From positions 1,437,001 through 1,501,000 of the forward strand of contig NZ_CP020104.1 in the NCBI RefSeq assembly GCF_002056795.1: 64,000 bases of DNA, read 5' to 3'. Within the stretch, counting starts at the first letter, position 1, and each line of letters opens with the position of its first letter. The notes beneath the pieces were generated by a model, which ran no database searches, was not told the DNA's origin, and saw only the letters and a list, made by a program, of their open reading frames with translations. A program made the translations under genes and the position numbers. The stretch comes from Spirosoma aerolatum. Its GTDB lineage: Bacteria; Bacteroidota; Bacteroidia; Cytophagales; Spirosomataceae. Positions 42,203-51,124 of this stretch are shown one piece after another.

Positions 42203-43252
42203 ATGATGAAATACGGCTTTTTTCTTCTCCTGATCGTTCTGTACGGCTGTAAGTCGTCCGATAAACCCATACCGAACCCTCCCGTAACGTCGGTCGATAC
42301 CGTCGGTAAATTCCAGAATCCACTCCTGACCTCGGCACCTGATCCGTGGGTGACGGTTAAAGATGGGGTTTATTATGTCATGCACACAACGGGCAACAGC
42401 CTTCGGATTTACAAAACACAGGCTTTGAGTCGGCTTAGTCAGGCAAGGCCCGTAACGGTCTGGACGCCACCCGCCACCGGTCCCAACTCGCGCGACATCT
42501 GGGCGCCTGAACTGCATTTTATCAACGGGAAATGGTACATCTACTACACCGCCGACAACAACGGAGTCGATGCCACGCACCGGATGTTTGTGCTCGAAAA
42601 CAGCTCAGCCGACCCAACGCAGGGCACCTGGACCGACCGTGGCCAACTCAACCTCCCCGACAACAAATGGGCCATTGATGGGACTATTCTGCAACTGAAC
42701 GGAAAGCTATATATGGCCTGGTCGGGTTGGGAGACCGATTTGGGCGGTTTGCAAAACATCTATCTGGCCAGTCTGACAAATCCGTATACGGTTGGTAGTA
42801 CCTCCCGCATTCGTATCTCTACGCCGGATTATGCCTGGGAGAAACAGGGCTTTGGCGTGAATGAAGGCCCCGAATTTTTAGTGCACAATACGAAAGTCTT
42901 TCTGATTTACTCAGCCAGTTATTGCGGTACGGATTTGTACGCCTTAGGCCAACTCTCTGCCGACACCAGCGCCAATCTACTCGACACAAAAGCCTGGACA
43001 AAAGCTGCTAACCCCGTTTTCGGTCCCAACGGTGGGAACGGTGCCTACGGTGTCGGGCATAATAGCTTCTTTACAACCCCCGATGGATCACAAAACTGGC
43101 TCGTCTACCATGCCAACGCCGGACCGGGTCAGGGCTGTGGGGACCAACGCTCCATGCGAATCCAGCCCTTCACCTGGAAAGCCGACGGCTCCCCCGATTT
43201 CGGCTCACCCATCCCCCTTACCGACTGGATTAAACGACCGAGTGGAGAGTGA
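42203..43252 (+). CDS. GH43-family glycoside hydrolase lipoprotein
   Basis: The 349-residue product has a lipoprotein signal (MMKYGFFLLLIVLYGCKSSDK). The five-blade propeller signature is present: SAPDPWVTVKDGVYYVMHTT with the catalytic-base Asp, NKWAIDGTILQLNGKLYMAWSGW with the pKa-modulating Asp, and FGVNEGPEFLVHNTKVFLIYSAS with the acid Glu. GH43 enzymes are mainly arabinofuranosidases and xylosidases. It follows SusCD and gives the locus an arabinose- or xylose-containing target as the best guess. Confidence 0.93.
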   Translation: MMKYGFFLLLIVLYGCKSSDKPIPNPPVTSVDTVGKFQNPLLTSAPDPWVTVKDGVYYVMHTTGNSLRIYKTQALSRLSQARPVTVWTPPATGPNSRDIWAPELHFINGKWYIYYTADNNGVDATHRMFVLENSSADPTQGTWTDRGQLNLPDNKWAIDGTILQLNGKLYMAWSGWETDLGGLQNIYLASLTNPYTVGSTSRIRISTPDYAWEKQGFGVNEGPEFLVHNTKVFLIYSASYCGTDLYALGQLSADTSANLLDTKAWTKAANPVFGPNGGNGAYGVGHNSFFTTPDGSQNWLVYHANAGPGQGCGDQRSMRIQPFTWKADGSPDFGSPIPLTDWIKRPSGE

Positions 43253-43255
43253 CGT

Positions 43256-43966
43256 TTATGAAAACAACCCCCTTATCATCCTCTCAAACTCCGCTTGCCA
43301 GGGCGCCGAAATAACAATTTGTTCCGACGTTATGGGGTGAGTAAACGCAAGCTGTTGGGCGTGGAGTAGCATGGTGTTCATTTGGAAATGCTCTTTGAAG
43401 AGTTTATTCTGTTTGTTGCAGCCATGTGGTCGGTCGCCGATGATAGGGTGAAGGATGTGAGCCATATGTTTGCGTAATTGATGCATCCGGCCCGTGGTTG
43501 GGGTTAATTCAACCAATGAATACCGCGAGGTAGCATGTTTGCCAAACGGTAAGGGAATTTCGGTGCGTTGAAGCGTTTTGAGGTAAGTCACGGCGTCCTG
43601 AACTACGCCCGTTTCATCATTTCGTAACGCATAGTCGATGGTCTGTTCATCGGGTGTATAGCCGCGTACAAGGGCCAGATACGTTTTCTGAACAGCGCCC
43701 TCGGCAAAGAGGGTTTGCATGGCGGAGTTCATGGCTTCAGTTAGGGCAAATAATAAAACGCCCCCGGTTTTACGGTCTAATCGATGTACGGGGTACACGC
43801 GCTGGCCCAACTGGTCACGCAGGAGCTGAACGGCAAACTCGCTGGCATCACTGGCAATGGGCGACCGATGCACCAGCAACCCATGCGGTTTGTTGATCGC
43901 CACCAGATCGGTTGACTGGTAGAGTATAGGGAGTGGATTTGATTCGTATGGGCTCAGGGTAGACAT
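43256..43966 (-). CDS. truC: TruC-type tRNA pseudouridine synthase
   Basis: An RluA-family synthase of 236 residues: DLVAINKPHGLLVHRSPIAS, VYPVHRLDRKTGGVLLFALTEAMN with the catalytic Asp in HRLDR, and TGRMHQLRKHMAHILHPIIGDRPHGCNKQNKLF, which is closest to TruC (pseudouridine 65 of tRNA). It converges with the GH43 gene and ends three bases after it, leaving no room for a separate terminator. Confidence 0.9.
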   Translation of the reverse strand: MSTLSPYESNPLPILYQSTDLVAINKPHGLLVHRSPIASDASEFAVQLLRDQLGQRVYPVHRLDRKTGGVLLFALTEAMNSAMQTLFAEGAVQKTYLALVRGYTPDEQTIDYALRNDETGVVQDAVTYLKTLQRTEIPLPFGKHATSRYSLVELTPTTGRMHQLRKHMAHILHPIIGDRPHGCNKQNKLFKEHFQMNTMLLHAQQLAFTHPITSEQIVISAPWQAEFERMIRGLFS

Positions 43967-44024
43967 AAGTGAGAAATAACGGCTGGCTCGTAACTTTCGG
44001 CCTTTTCAATCGAACCCCAAAACT

Positions 44025-44819
44025 ATGCGATTTTATCCGGTACTGGGTATACTGATCTGTCTGACTGTACCTTTAATTGGTCGGGCCCAGAAAACCACCG
44101 AAATCCAGCGATTTCAGCTCAAGCAAGTCCAGCAAGGCGTAGCGGTCGATCAAACGCATTTTTACGTCATCAACAATCATTCGCTAACGAAACACACGAA
44201 AACGGATGGCAAACAGGTAGCCGCCTGGGAGGATACGACCGGCTTACTTAAACACATGAACAGCGGTGTTGTTATTGGGCAGAAGCTGTACTGTACGCAT
44301 TCCAACTATCCGGATGTGCCAATGGCCAGCTCGATCGAAATTTTCGACACCCGTACACTGAAGCATATTGGGAATCATAGTTTCGGGCTGTTTCCGGGTT
44401 CGGTAACCTGGGCCGATTTTCATGCGGGACATTGGTGGGTAGCTTTTGCCAATTACTCGAACAAAGCCATGGCCGAAGGTCGGGATAATCGCTGGACAAC
44501 GCTGGTGAAGTTTACCGAAAGCTGGCAGCAGGTTGAGGCCTGGGCCTTTCCGGCCAATGTCTTACAGGCGTTTGCTCCCTATAGTACGTCTGGTGGGACC
44601 TGCGGAAAAGATGGCCTGATTTATTGTACAGGCCACGACAAGCCCGAATTATATGTGCTGAAGCTACCCGAGCGAGGTCATACGCTGCAATATGTCAAAA
44701 CCATTCCGACTCTAAGCGAAGGACAGGCGTTTGCCATCGACCGAAGTGTGAAAAATAAACTAGTTCTCTACGGTATTACCCGGAATGATAATTATGTGAT
44801 TGTGTCGGTAATCGACTAA
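44025..44819 (+). CDS. secreted protein of unknown function, propeller-like
   Basis: A 264-residue product with signal peptide MRFYPVLGILICLTVPLIGRAQ. It has repeated strand motifs such as HFYVINNHSLTKHTKTDGKQVAAW, SSIEIFDTRTLKHIGNHSF and PELYVLKLPERGHTLQYVKTI, which suggest a beta-propeller like those of SMP-30 or WD-type proteins. I cannot name the family. A weak TAACTTTC box lies at 43991, 34 bp upstream. Location is periplasmic or extracellular by inference. Confidence 0.75.
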   Translation: MRFYPVLGILICLTVPLIGRAQKTTEIQRFQLKQVQQGVAVDQTHFYVINNHSLTKHTKTDGKQVAAWEDTTGLLKHMNSGVVIGQKLYCTHSNYPDVPMASSIEIFDTRTLKHIGNHSFGLFPGSVTWADFHAGHWWVAFANYSNKAMAEGRDNRWTTLVKFTESWQQVEAWAFPANVLQAFAPYSTSGGTCGKDGLIYCTGHDKPELYVLKLPERGHTLQYVKTIPTLSEGQAFAIDRSVKNKLVLYGITRNDNYVIVSVID

Positions 44820-44900
44820 GGTGCGGGTTCGGTACAGTTGAATGAAATAGACCCAAAATCTGTTGCCAGGAGAGCAGTTGGTTTTATACAATCTCCTGAT

Positions 44901-45674
44901 ATGAATACCGAACTATTTCTGCCCACAGCCCAGTTGAGCCACCTGGTAAAGCGGTTTATGATCATCGAAAGCGATTTGGGAATGATCAATAAAATTCTAC
45001 CCGCAACGTCGGTCGTTATGGCCTTTCGATATAGGGGCGGAGTGAGCTATGCCACCGACTCCACCGCAATTAGTTTACCAACTTCGGCTATAACAGGTCT
45101 TCGAAACACAACCCGATTGGTAAACTATGCCAACGAAACGGCTAATCTGTTGGTTATTTTTCAGGAAGGCGGAGCCGCTGGCCTGATGCGTGAGCCAATT
45201 CATGAACTGTTCGGTTTAAATGTGTCGCTCGATTCGTTATTTCCTCTTCAACTGATCCGTGATGTGGAAGAACAACTGGCCGAAGCAAAGAGTAATCGGC
45301 AGCGGGTGTCAGTCGTAGAGCAATTCCTGATTCGTCAAATGACTGGCATTACGACCGATGCCCTTGTTACGAACGCAATTCGGAACATTCAGCGGACCAG
45401 CGGGGCGATTCGCATAAGAGAATTATTGACCGATTTGCCTATCAGTCGCGATCCGTTCGAAAAACGGTTTCGGCGTATAGTAGGAACATCACCCAAGCAG
45501 TTTGCCGAAATTGTTCGCTTCCGACATATTATCAATCAATACTCGCCAGAAACAAGCCTGACCGACACGGCCTATACGGCCGGTTACTTCGATCAGGCGC
45601 ATTTTATCAACGATTTCAAGTCGTTTACCGGTCAGTCCCCGCAACAGTTTTTTAAGGCTGGCCGCTACTGGTAA
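44901..45674 (+). CDS. AraC-family transcriptional regulator
   Basis: The ATG at 44901 (MNTELFLPTAQLSHLVKRFMII) is preferred to a TTG 63 bp upstream. The N-terminal 150 residues form the small-ligand-like domain seen in many Bacteroidota AraC proteins. The C-terminal HTH has IRIRELLTDLPISRDPFEKRFRRIVGTSPKQFAEIVRFRHI and the final TDTAYTAGYFDQAHFINDFKSFTGQSPQQFF. It probably controls the YCII gene just downstream or itself. Ligand unknown. Confidence 0.92.
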   Translation: MNTELFLPTAQLSHLVKRFMIIESDLGMINKILPATSVVMAFRYRGGVSYATDSTAISLPTSAITGLRNTTRLVNYANETANLLVIFQEGGAAGLMREPIHELFGLNVSLDSLFPLQLIRDVEEQLAEAKSNRQRVSVVEQFLIRQMTGITTDALVTNAIRNIQRTSGAIRIRELLTDLPISRDPFEKRFRRIVGTSPKQFAEIVRFRHIINQYSPETSLTDTAYTAGYFDQAHFINDFKSFTGQSPQQFFKAGRYW

Positions 45675-45713
45675 ATCAATGATTTTTTACAATTTCTGGG
45701 CTGGTCGTTAGGG

Positions 45714-45721
45714 TAGTTTTG
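45714..45721 (+). promoter_or_regulatory. candidate -7 element for the YCII gene
   Basis: TAGTTTTG fits TAnnTTTG exactly and lies 38 bp before the start codon. No good -33 TTTG was found; TTTC is about 17 bp upstream. A transcript of the YCII gene separate from the AraC gene is possible. Confidence 0.35.
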
Positions 45722-45758
45722 CAGCATCAGACGCGCGGTGCGTTGCTAAAACAAAACA

Positions 45759-46115
45759 ATGACGACCATGAACGAATATGTGTTTTTAGTGCAGTTTGGC
45801 ACTCAACAGACCTTAACACCGGAACAACAAAAGCAAAACGCTATCGATTGGGCGAAGCTGATTCAACACTGGACCGAACAGGGGGTGTTTGTCGGCAGCA
45901 GCCTGATTAACCAGCCGGGGGTTGTAATTTCGGGCGCAGAGCGGGCTGTTTCGCAAGGTTATTTACCTGATGCAAATTTTCGGGTTGTCAGCGCTCTTCG
46001 GGTGATGGCCCCCGATCTGAATGAAGCGGTTGAGATGGCGAAAGCTTGCCCCATTCTGGAGTATCAGGGTAAAATAGAAGTTCGGGAAGTACAGCCCCGG
46101 CCAGTACTTGCTTAG
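45759..46115 (+). CDS. YCII-related domain protein
   Basis: The 118-residue protein shows the YCII/DGPF pattern: YVFLVQFGTQQTLTPEQQKQ, WAKLIQHWTEQGVFVGSSLINQPGVVISG and LNEAVEMAKACPILEYQGKIEVREV. The fold is a ferredoxin-like barrel used by some dehalogenase-like enzymes and sometimes fused to sigma factors; no function is fixed. It follows the AraC gene by 84 bp. An alternative start three codons in (MNEYV) is possible. Confidence 0.85.
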   Translation: MTTMNEYVFLVQFGTQQTLTPEQQKQNAIDWAKLIQHWTEQGVFVGSSLINQPGVVISGAERAVSQGYLPDANFRVVSALRVMAPDLNEAVEMAKACPILEYQGKIEVREVQPRPVLA

Positions 46116-46131
46116 CTGATTTTTTGTTATT

Positions 46132-46181
46132 GGTCATTGATCAATCGTCATTGCTTTTCTACTGATTGTTGATCAATGACC
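46132..46181. repeat. inverted repeat between convergent genes
   Basis: GGTCATTGATCAA (46132-46144) and TTGATCAATGACC (46169-46181) are perfect 13-bp arms with a 24-base loop. It lies between the YCII gene (plus) and an NAD-binding protein gene (minus) and ends two bases before the latter's stop. Probably a shared terminator. Confidence 0.6.
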
Positions 46182-46183
46182 TT

Positions 46184-46843
46184 TTACCGTCTAGCCAGCT
46201 CCACAATATCCTTTACCTCCAGAATTTGCTTTTCGTACCCTTTCGTAACGGTGTTGATCATGGCTTGACCTACTTCTTTCAGGGTACAAAAACCGGCTGG
46301 ATAAAGCGCCCGGCCAATGGGGTATAACCAGGCTAAAAAAGTATAATAACTCTTTATGTTTTTCTGACCGGGAACGGCTTTCATGAAACCCGGCCGGAAC
46401 ATGTAGGCTCGTTTGAACAGGCGCATCACGGCATTTTCGGTCGCTCCCTTTACCCGTGCCCACGCAATGCGGCCCTGTTCCGAGCTGTCGGTGCCAGCCC
46501 CAGTAACGTAACAAAACGTCAGATCGGGGCTTTGTCTGGCGAGAAGCTCCGCAAAATTCATCGTCAGGTCGTAGGTCAGGTGCTTGTATTCGTCCTGGCT
46601 CATACCTACCGACGAGACACCCAGGCAGAAAAAACAGGCGTTATATCCCGTTAGCTGGTCGGCAATCGGCGTCAGATTGAAAAAATCGTTGTGAACGATC
46701 TCGTGGAGTTTGGGATGGGAGAAACCACTGGCTTTGCGGTTCACAATCAGGACCTGTTCCACATCGGGATGATTCAGGCATTCGAGCAGGACACCTTCGC
46801 CTACCATGCCCGTAGCACCGGTAATAATGGCTTTGACTTTCAT
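46184..46843 (-). CDS. atypical SDR / NAD(P)-binding protein
   Basis: A 219-residue Rossmann protein: IITGATGMVGEGVLLECLNHPDVEQVLIVNRK with the GATGMVG loop, CFFCLGVSSVGMSQDEYKHLTYDLTMNFAELL, and FCYVTGAGTDSSEQGRIAWARVKGATENAV. It is similar to HTATIP2/YwnB-type proteins of the atypical SDR class that often lack a catalytic Tyr-Lys pair. Function unknown; likely cytosolic. Confidence 0.86.
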   Translation of the reverse strand: MKVKAIITGATGMVGEGVLLECLNHPDVEQVLIVNRKASGFSHPKLHEIVHNDFFNLTPIADQLTGYNACFFCLGVSSVGMSQDEYKHLTYDLTMNFAELLARQSPDLTFCYVTGAGTDSSEQGRIAWARVKGATENAVMRLFKRAYMFRPGFMKAVPGQKNIKSYYTFLAWLYPIGRALYPAGFCTLKEVGQAMINTVTKGYEKQILEVKDIVELARR

Positions 46844-47211
46844 GAGTAGCTTGTTCGTGAATGGGTTGTCGGTTAGTAATGCCGAAGTAAATTTATCAAC
46901 CTAATTATTACCCGAAACCCAATGACCGTCAATTGGTTCACGATTGTTCATCGTGGTTCCTGACAATAAACCTTTTTCTTCCGTCAACCCTGTTTTTTCA
47001 TGATTATCTCCGTAGCCAATAACTCGTTGCATCTATCCGGCGTTACCTGACTATTTTCGAATGATTTAGTGTTTGTTGCTCTACATTGACACTTTTTTGT
47101 CATTGTGACGCAGGAGCAATCTTCGGAAATAGGAAGCACCTTCTCCGAAGATTGCTTCTGCGTCGCGATGACAAAGATTATTACGCAAAATTTGCAATAC
47201 CCTTACTATAA
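46844..47211. other. 368 bp intergenic region with one palindrome
   Basis: Apart from the palindrome at 47097-47174 I see no gene, promoter pair or RNA signature here. The 5' end of the NAD-binding gene is on the left and the 3' end of the coiled-coil gene on the right. Confidence 0.55.
47097..47174. repeat. palindrome of the TGTCAT family
   Basis: Arms 47097-47127 and 47144-47174 (31 bp) pair with three mismatches around a 16-base loop. The core TTGTCATTGTGACGCAGGAG and the CAATCTTCGG stretch parallel the copies at 34488 and 53426, with different filler bases, which shows independent but paired change of both arms. Confidence 0.7.
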
Positions 47212-48159
47212 CTACGCTGTTTCCAGAAATTGCTGCAAATCGCTGGATGTTTGCCGGGCCTGGTCAACTCCCTGTTCTATTTGCTTTTTAAGCCTGCTTA
47301 TTTCATTAACCAACTGGTTTTCGATAGCCTGTGCCGTTTGAGCCGCCGAACGGATGCGTGACTGGACCGACAAGTCGGTAAAAATATTGTCGAAGAAAAT
47401 ATCCACGAAGCGGGTGGTCGTATGGTCGAATCGCCATTCGGTCAAAAATGCCTGATTCAGATCGGCGTATTCGGCCCGGAACCGTTCCAGACTTTGCGCA
47501 ACCCGGTACGACTGATCACGCACATCATCCAGTTTCTGATACTTGGCTATCGAAGCAATTGTCGATCCGCCCAGCATATCCCAGGTGCCCCAATTACGGG
47601 CCTGCTCAAGCAGTTTCCGCAGCCGAAACACTTCATTGAGGGCCTGTAAGCCTGCTTTATGGGCTTCTTCTAACTCCTGGCACTGACGGTTTTGCGCCAT
47701 GAGATTATCCAGGCGTTGTTGGTATTGATTGCCTACGTAACCAGCCGAAAAGCTCAACGCAATTCGTTTCTCCTGAATAAACCGATCATAGTCGACGTCG
47801 ACGGTCGCATAGGCAGTGAGCCGGTTTTTCTGCTCGGCCAGTTGCTGGGTCAGCTCATCGACCGAAGCCGAAACGACATCATAGCGAAGCCGGGCCTGCT
47901 GTGCTTCCGCTTCTTCCTTGCTACGCTGTTTCTCCTTTGTATTCAGTAAATCATAATACAAACTAGCCCAACTAAGCCGGTCCAGTCGGTCAACGTCGGC
48001 CTGTTCCGCCTGCCATTCGGTCCGAAGGGCGGTTTGTTGCTGCTGACGCGTAGCGAGCTCGGCTTGGGTCCGTTCCAATTGCTTTTGCAAATGATCGCGT
48101 TCATTGCGACGCCGGATTACGTCCAGTAAGGCTTCCTGTTGTGCAGCCGTCCAGTTCAT
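47212..48159 (-). CDS. coiled-coil protein of unknown function
   Basis: The 315-residue protein is almost all helical, with long Gln/Glu/Arg-rich heptads (RDHLQKQLERTQAELATRQQQQTALRTEW; VDELTQQLAEQKNRLTAY; ENQLVNEISRLKKQIEQGVDQARQ). A short less-helical part reads RNWGTWDMLGGSTIASIAKYQKLDDV. There is no signal peptide. I recognise no family. It follows the disrupted ABC-F gene on the same strand at 101 bp. Confidence 0.72.
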   Translation of the reverse strand: MNWTAAQQEALLDVIRRRNERDHLQKQLERTQAELATRQQQQTALRTEWQAEQADVDRLDRLSWASLYYDLLNTKEKQRSKEEAEAQQARLRYDVVSASVDELTQQLAEQKNRLTAYATVDVDYDRFIQEKRIALSFSAGYVGNQYQQRLDNLMAQNRQCQELEEAHKAGLQALNEVFRLRKLLEQARNWGTWDMLGGSTIASIAKYQKLDDVRDQSYRVAQSLERFRAEYADLNQAFLTEWRFDHTTTRFVDIFFDNIFTDLSVQSRIRSAAQTAQAIENQLVNEISRLKKQIEQGVDQARQTSSDLQQFLETA

Positions 48160-48260
48160 CGTTCAGGTTATTTTGTGACAAAGCAATGGCTCATTGGCTG
48201 CCCATTCAATTAGTATGGGATGAGAGGAGTGTAGCGATGGCGAAATGCCGAAAAGCAGGA

Positions 48261-49853
48261 TCAATTTAGCGCGATGGTCGATTCGATGCGAATCGTGTCA
48301 ATAAAGTACTGATCGTGCGAAATAACGACGATGGAACCGCTAAAGTCCTTAACAGTTGATGTAAGTACCTCCTGACTCTGAATATCCAGGTTGTTGGTGG
48401 GCTCATCCAGTATCAATAGATCAGGTGCATTCGTACTTACCACCAGACAACAAAGCGTCAGCTTCATGCTTTCGCCACCGCTCAATTCGTTGCAGTTTCG
48501 GTCCCAGGTTTCGCGGGAGAACTGGAAGCGATACAGCATCATTTTCAACTCCGACTCTAATAAATGGCGACTATTATAGTGCTTAAGTTGTTCATAGACA
48601 GTTAGTTGTTTGTCGATAAGCGAGTACTCCTGATCAATGTATATATACCAAAAATCAGCTCGATACAGGCTTCCTGTCGACGGCTGTAAAACGCCTGTTA
48701 TCAGCTTGATTACCGTTGTTTTGCCCGAACCATTCATTCCCGAAATGCGGACCCTATCGCCGGAGCGGATCTGAAAACTTAACGGAGACGACCAAAGCAT
48801 TTCTTCACCAAAGGCAACGTTGATGTTTTGTGCTTCGACCAGAATCTTACCCCGGTGTAAATCCGACGGGTAAAGATCTATTTTCAGAATCTGATAATCC
48901 TGGATCTGGCTCCTGATTTGTTTTAGATTATCCGACAGGTCGGTAAGCTTTTCATTCTGAATATCTTTCAGTTTTGCCGTACTCTGTTCAGCCTGACTTT
49001 TTCGTCCGCCTGCAATGATCCGGGGCAGCGATTGAGTTTTGCCCTGCGCCTTACCACGAGACTCCTGCTTTTGACGTTGTTCGGACAGATCTCTGGCCCT
49101 TTGCTGAGCCTGCCTGAGCGACTTGGTATTTTCGTCAAGCTGGGCCTGTAAGGCATTTAGTTTCCCTTCTTTCTGTTCCCGGTAGAAGTCATAGTTGCCT
49201 CCGAAAACCTCAATGCCGCTCTTGCTTAATTCCAGCGTGGTATCAAGCAGATTTAACAAAACCCGGTCGTGGCTAACCACCAGCATCGTCGCGTTGCTTT
49301 TCTGGATAAATGTATACAGCAATTCGCGGCTTTGCGTATCCAGATGGTTCGATGGTTCGTCGAGCAGGATAATACCCGGTTCATGGATGAGAATACCTGC
49401 CAGAAAAACTTTCGTTTTTTCACCACCGCTCAGCCTGAACATCGGTCGGTTCAGCTCCACATGATCCAAAAGCCAGTACGACAAAGCCGTTTGTACGCGT
49501 TCTTCGATATCCCATTCGTCGTTCAGTTGGGCGAATGTGTCTGCGCTGGCATCACCTTCCAGAATGGCGTGCAGGGCCTGTAGTTTGGTGTTCACTGCCA
49601 GAACCTGGGCAACTGTTTGCTAGTCGTATTGACCCAAATGTTGTGGGACATAATACAGGTTCTCAGAGAGGCTAATTTCTCCTTCAGAGGGTGTCCGCTT
49701 ACCCGCAATGAGTTGTAATAAGGTTGATTTACCCGACCCGTTGTGGCCAACCAAAGCTGCCTTATCGCCGGTAGCTACCGACAGGTGAATGTGCTGAAAC
49801 AGAATTTCTTGATCGGGATAGATATAGGAAAGTGCATTCACGACAATACTCAT
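48261..49853 (-). pseudogene. ABC-F ATPase gene interrupted by one in-frame TAG
   Basis: Both ABC domains are readable: GHNGSGKSTLLQLIAG then, after the stop, LSGGEKTKVFLAGILIHEP, ILLDEPSNHLD; second domain GMNGSGKTTVIKLITG, LSGGESMKLTLCC, LILDEPTNNLD. The Arg/Gln-rich linker lies between. ABC-F proteins act on ribosomes as translation or antibiotic-protection factors. The frame from MSIVVNALSYIYPDQEI (49853) is open for 77 codons to a TAG at 49622-49620 in VPQHLGQYD-stop-QTVAQVLAV, and continues without shift to 48261. A GTG at 49595 could restart translation of the second part, but it would lack the first Walker A motif. Confidence 0.88.
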
Positions 49854-49895
49854 GAGAGGGGTATGTAGAAGATGAGGAAGAATGTAAACAGCCAT

Positions 49896-50277
49896 ACGAG
49901 CCCCGATTAAATGGGCCGTATAGACGAATCGTGGCCTTTGCGGGTATAAACCGGCAAATAGGTTAGCCAGGATGGCTCAGACGATAGTCGATTACATGAT
50001 TGCTAAGTATAGGCCAACGCACAGGTGAACTGCATCGTTGACGATCTGACAAGAAGCTGTCAAACGTTCCGTCGGGCTGGAACTCAGGATGTGAGGAGTA
50101 TCCTGTTACTTAGATCTTACATGTTGGGATGAGCTAGTTGTGTTAGCGTTGCAAAGATAAGTATTTCGGTAGAGTTTTCGGCATGGATCAGCCTAGTACA
50201 AACGCACAATTCCAGAAAGAATGATGAGGGTTTCATTCTTTCTGGAATTGTGACTGAAACGTTATTGACAATGCGCC
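49896..50277. other. intergenic region with a perfect 20-bp palindrome
   Basis: This gap between the ABC-F gene and the broken AhpD gene holds the inverted repeat at 50205-50252 and no convincing gene. A 198-codon frame that starts inside the IS element and crosses here overlaps the AhpD gene and is rejected. Confidence 0.55.
50205..50252. repeat. perfect 20-bp inverted repeat after the AhpD gene
   Basis: CACAATTCCAGAAAGAATGA (50205-50224) and its exact inverse (50233-50252) flank an eight-base loop. It lies 26 bp after the AhpD stop codon on the minus strand and is likely its transcript end. No T-tract is evident. Confidence 0.65.
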
Positions 50278-50650
50278 TTAGTCGATTGGCAGATTTGTAC
50301 TGACCGCAATGCGGTTCCAGGCGTTGATGGCCACAACCGATATGATGATTTCGGCAATGGTTTCGGGGCTGAAGAACTGGGCAGCCTGTTGGTAGGTAGC
50401 GTCCGAAACCCCATGCTGATGAATCAGGGTTACTTCTTCGGTCAGCGCCAGAATTGCTTTTTCTTCGGGGGTAAACAGATTCGCTTCTTTCCAGGCATTG
50501 AGCAGAAAAATGCGTTGTGGCGTTTCGCCGAGTTTTAGCGCATCCCGGGTGTGCATGTTCAGACAGAAAGCACACTGATTGATTTGCGACGCTCTGATTT
50601 TGATTATTGATCCGTGAATAGGTTTGTAATGTTCGTATCTTGCCTTCATT

Positions 50651-51124
50651 ATGGCAAGCTATCAACAGACCCAATATGAAGTCCTGCGCCGACGATGTGC
50701 CACTCTCCATCAAGAAGGCTGGAAACAGGCCGATATCGCTCAGGCCTTAGGGCTAACTCAAGGCTGGGTCAGTCGCACTATAACTAAATATCGTCAGCAA
50801 GGTCAAGATGCACTGACTTGGCGCAAACCTGCCGGGGCTACAGCTAAGCTGACTAATACGCAACTGGCTCAACTAGTTGAGGAATTGAATAAAGGAGCTG
50901 AGCATCATGGCTTTCCGGGCCAGATATGGACCCGTCCTCGCGTCAATGAGGTGATCAAAAAGTTATTTGCTGTCAGTTATGACCCCTCACAAGTAGGCCG
51001 GATTTTAAAAAAGGTGGGCTGGAGCAGACAGAAGCCGCAGCGCAAAGCCTATCAACAAGATCCTCAAGCGGTTGCCCAATGGAAAGAAGAACGCTTACCC
51101 GAACTCAAAAAAAGCCCAAATTGA
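50651..51124 (+). CDS. IS630-type transposase, N-terminal (HTH) reading frame
   Basis: The 157-residue frame starts at an ATG inside the element. It has helix-turn-helix segments (GWKQADIAQALGLTQGWVSRTITKYRQQG) and the winged region (FPGQIWTRPRVNEVIKKLFAVSYDPSQVGRILKKVGWSRQKPQRK). It stops 11 codons past an A7 run at 51107-51113, where the next frame takes over. With one A skipped, ELKK continues as AQIEGRVILYVDES to give a single protein of about 335 residues. Confidence 0.9.
   Translation: MASYQQTQYEVLRRRCATLHQEGWKQADIAQALGLTQGWVSRTITKYRQQGQDALTWRKPAGATAKLTNTQLAQLVEELNKGAEHHGFPGQIWTRPRVNEVIKKLFAVSYDPSQVGRILKKVGWSRQKPQRKAYQQDPQAVAQWKEERLPELKKSPN

Noticed and set aside
50117..50713. 198-codon minus-strand open frame across the left IS end
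   Set aside because: It overlaps the AhpD frame and the transposase start in another frame, has odd composition, and the AhpD reading explains the region.
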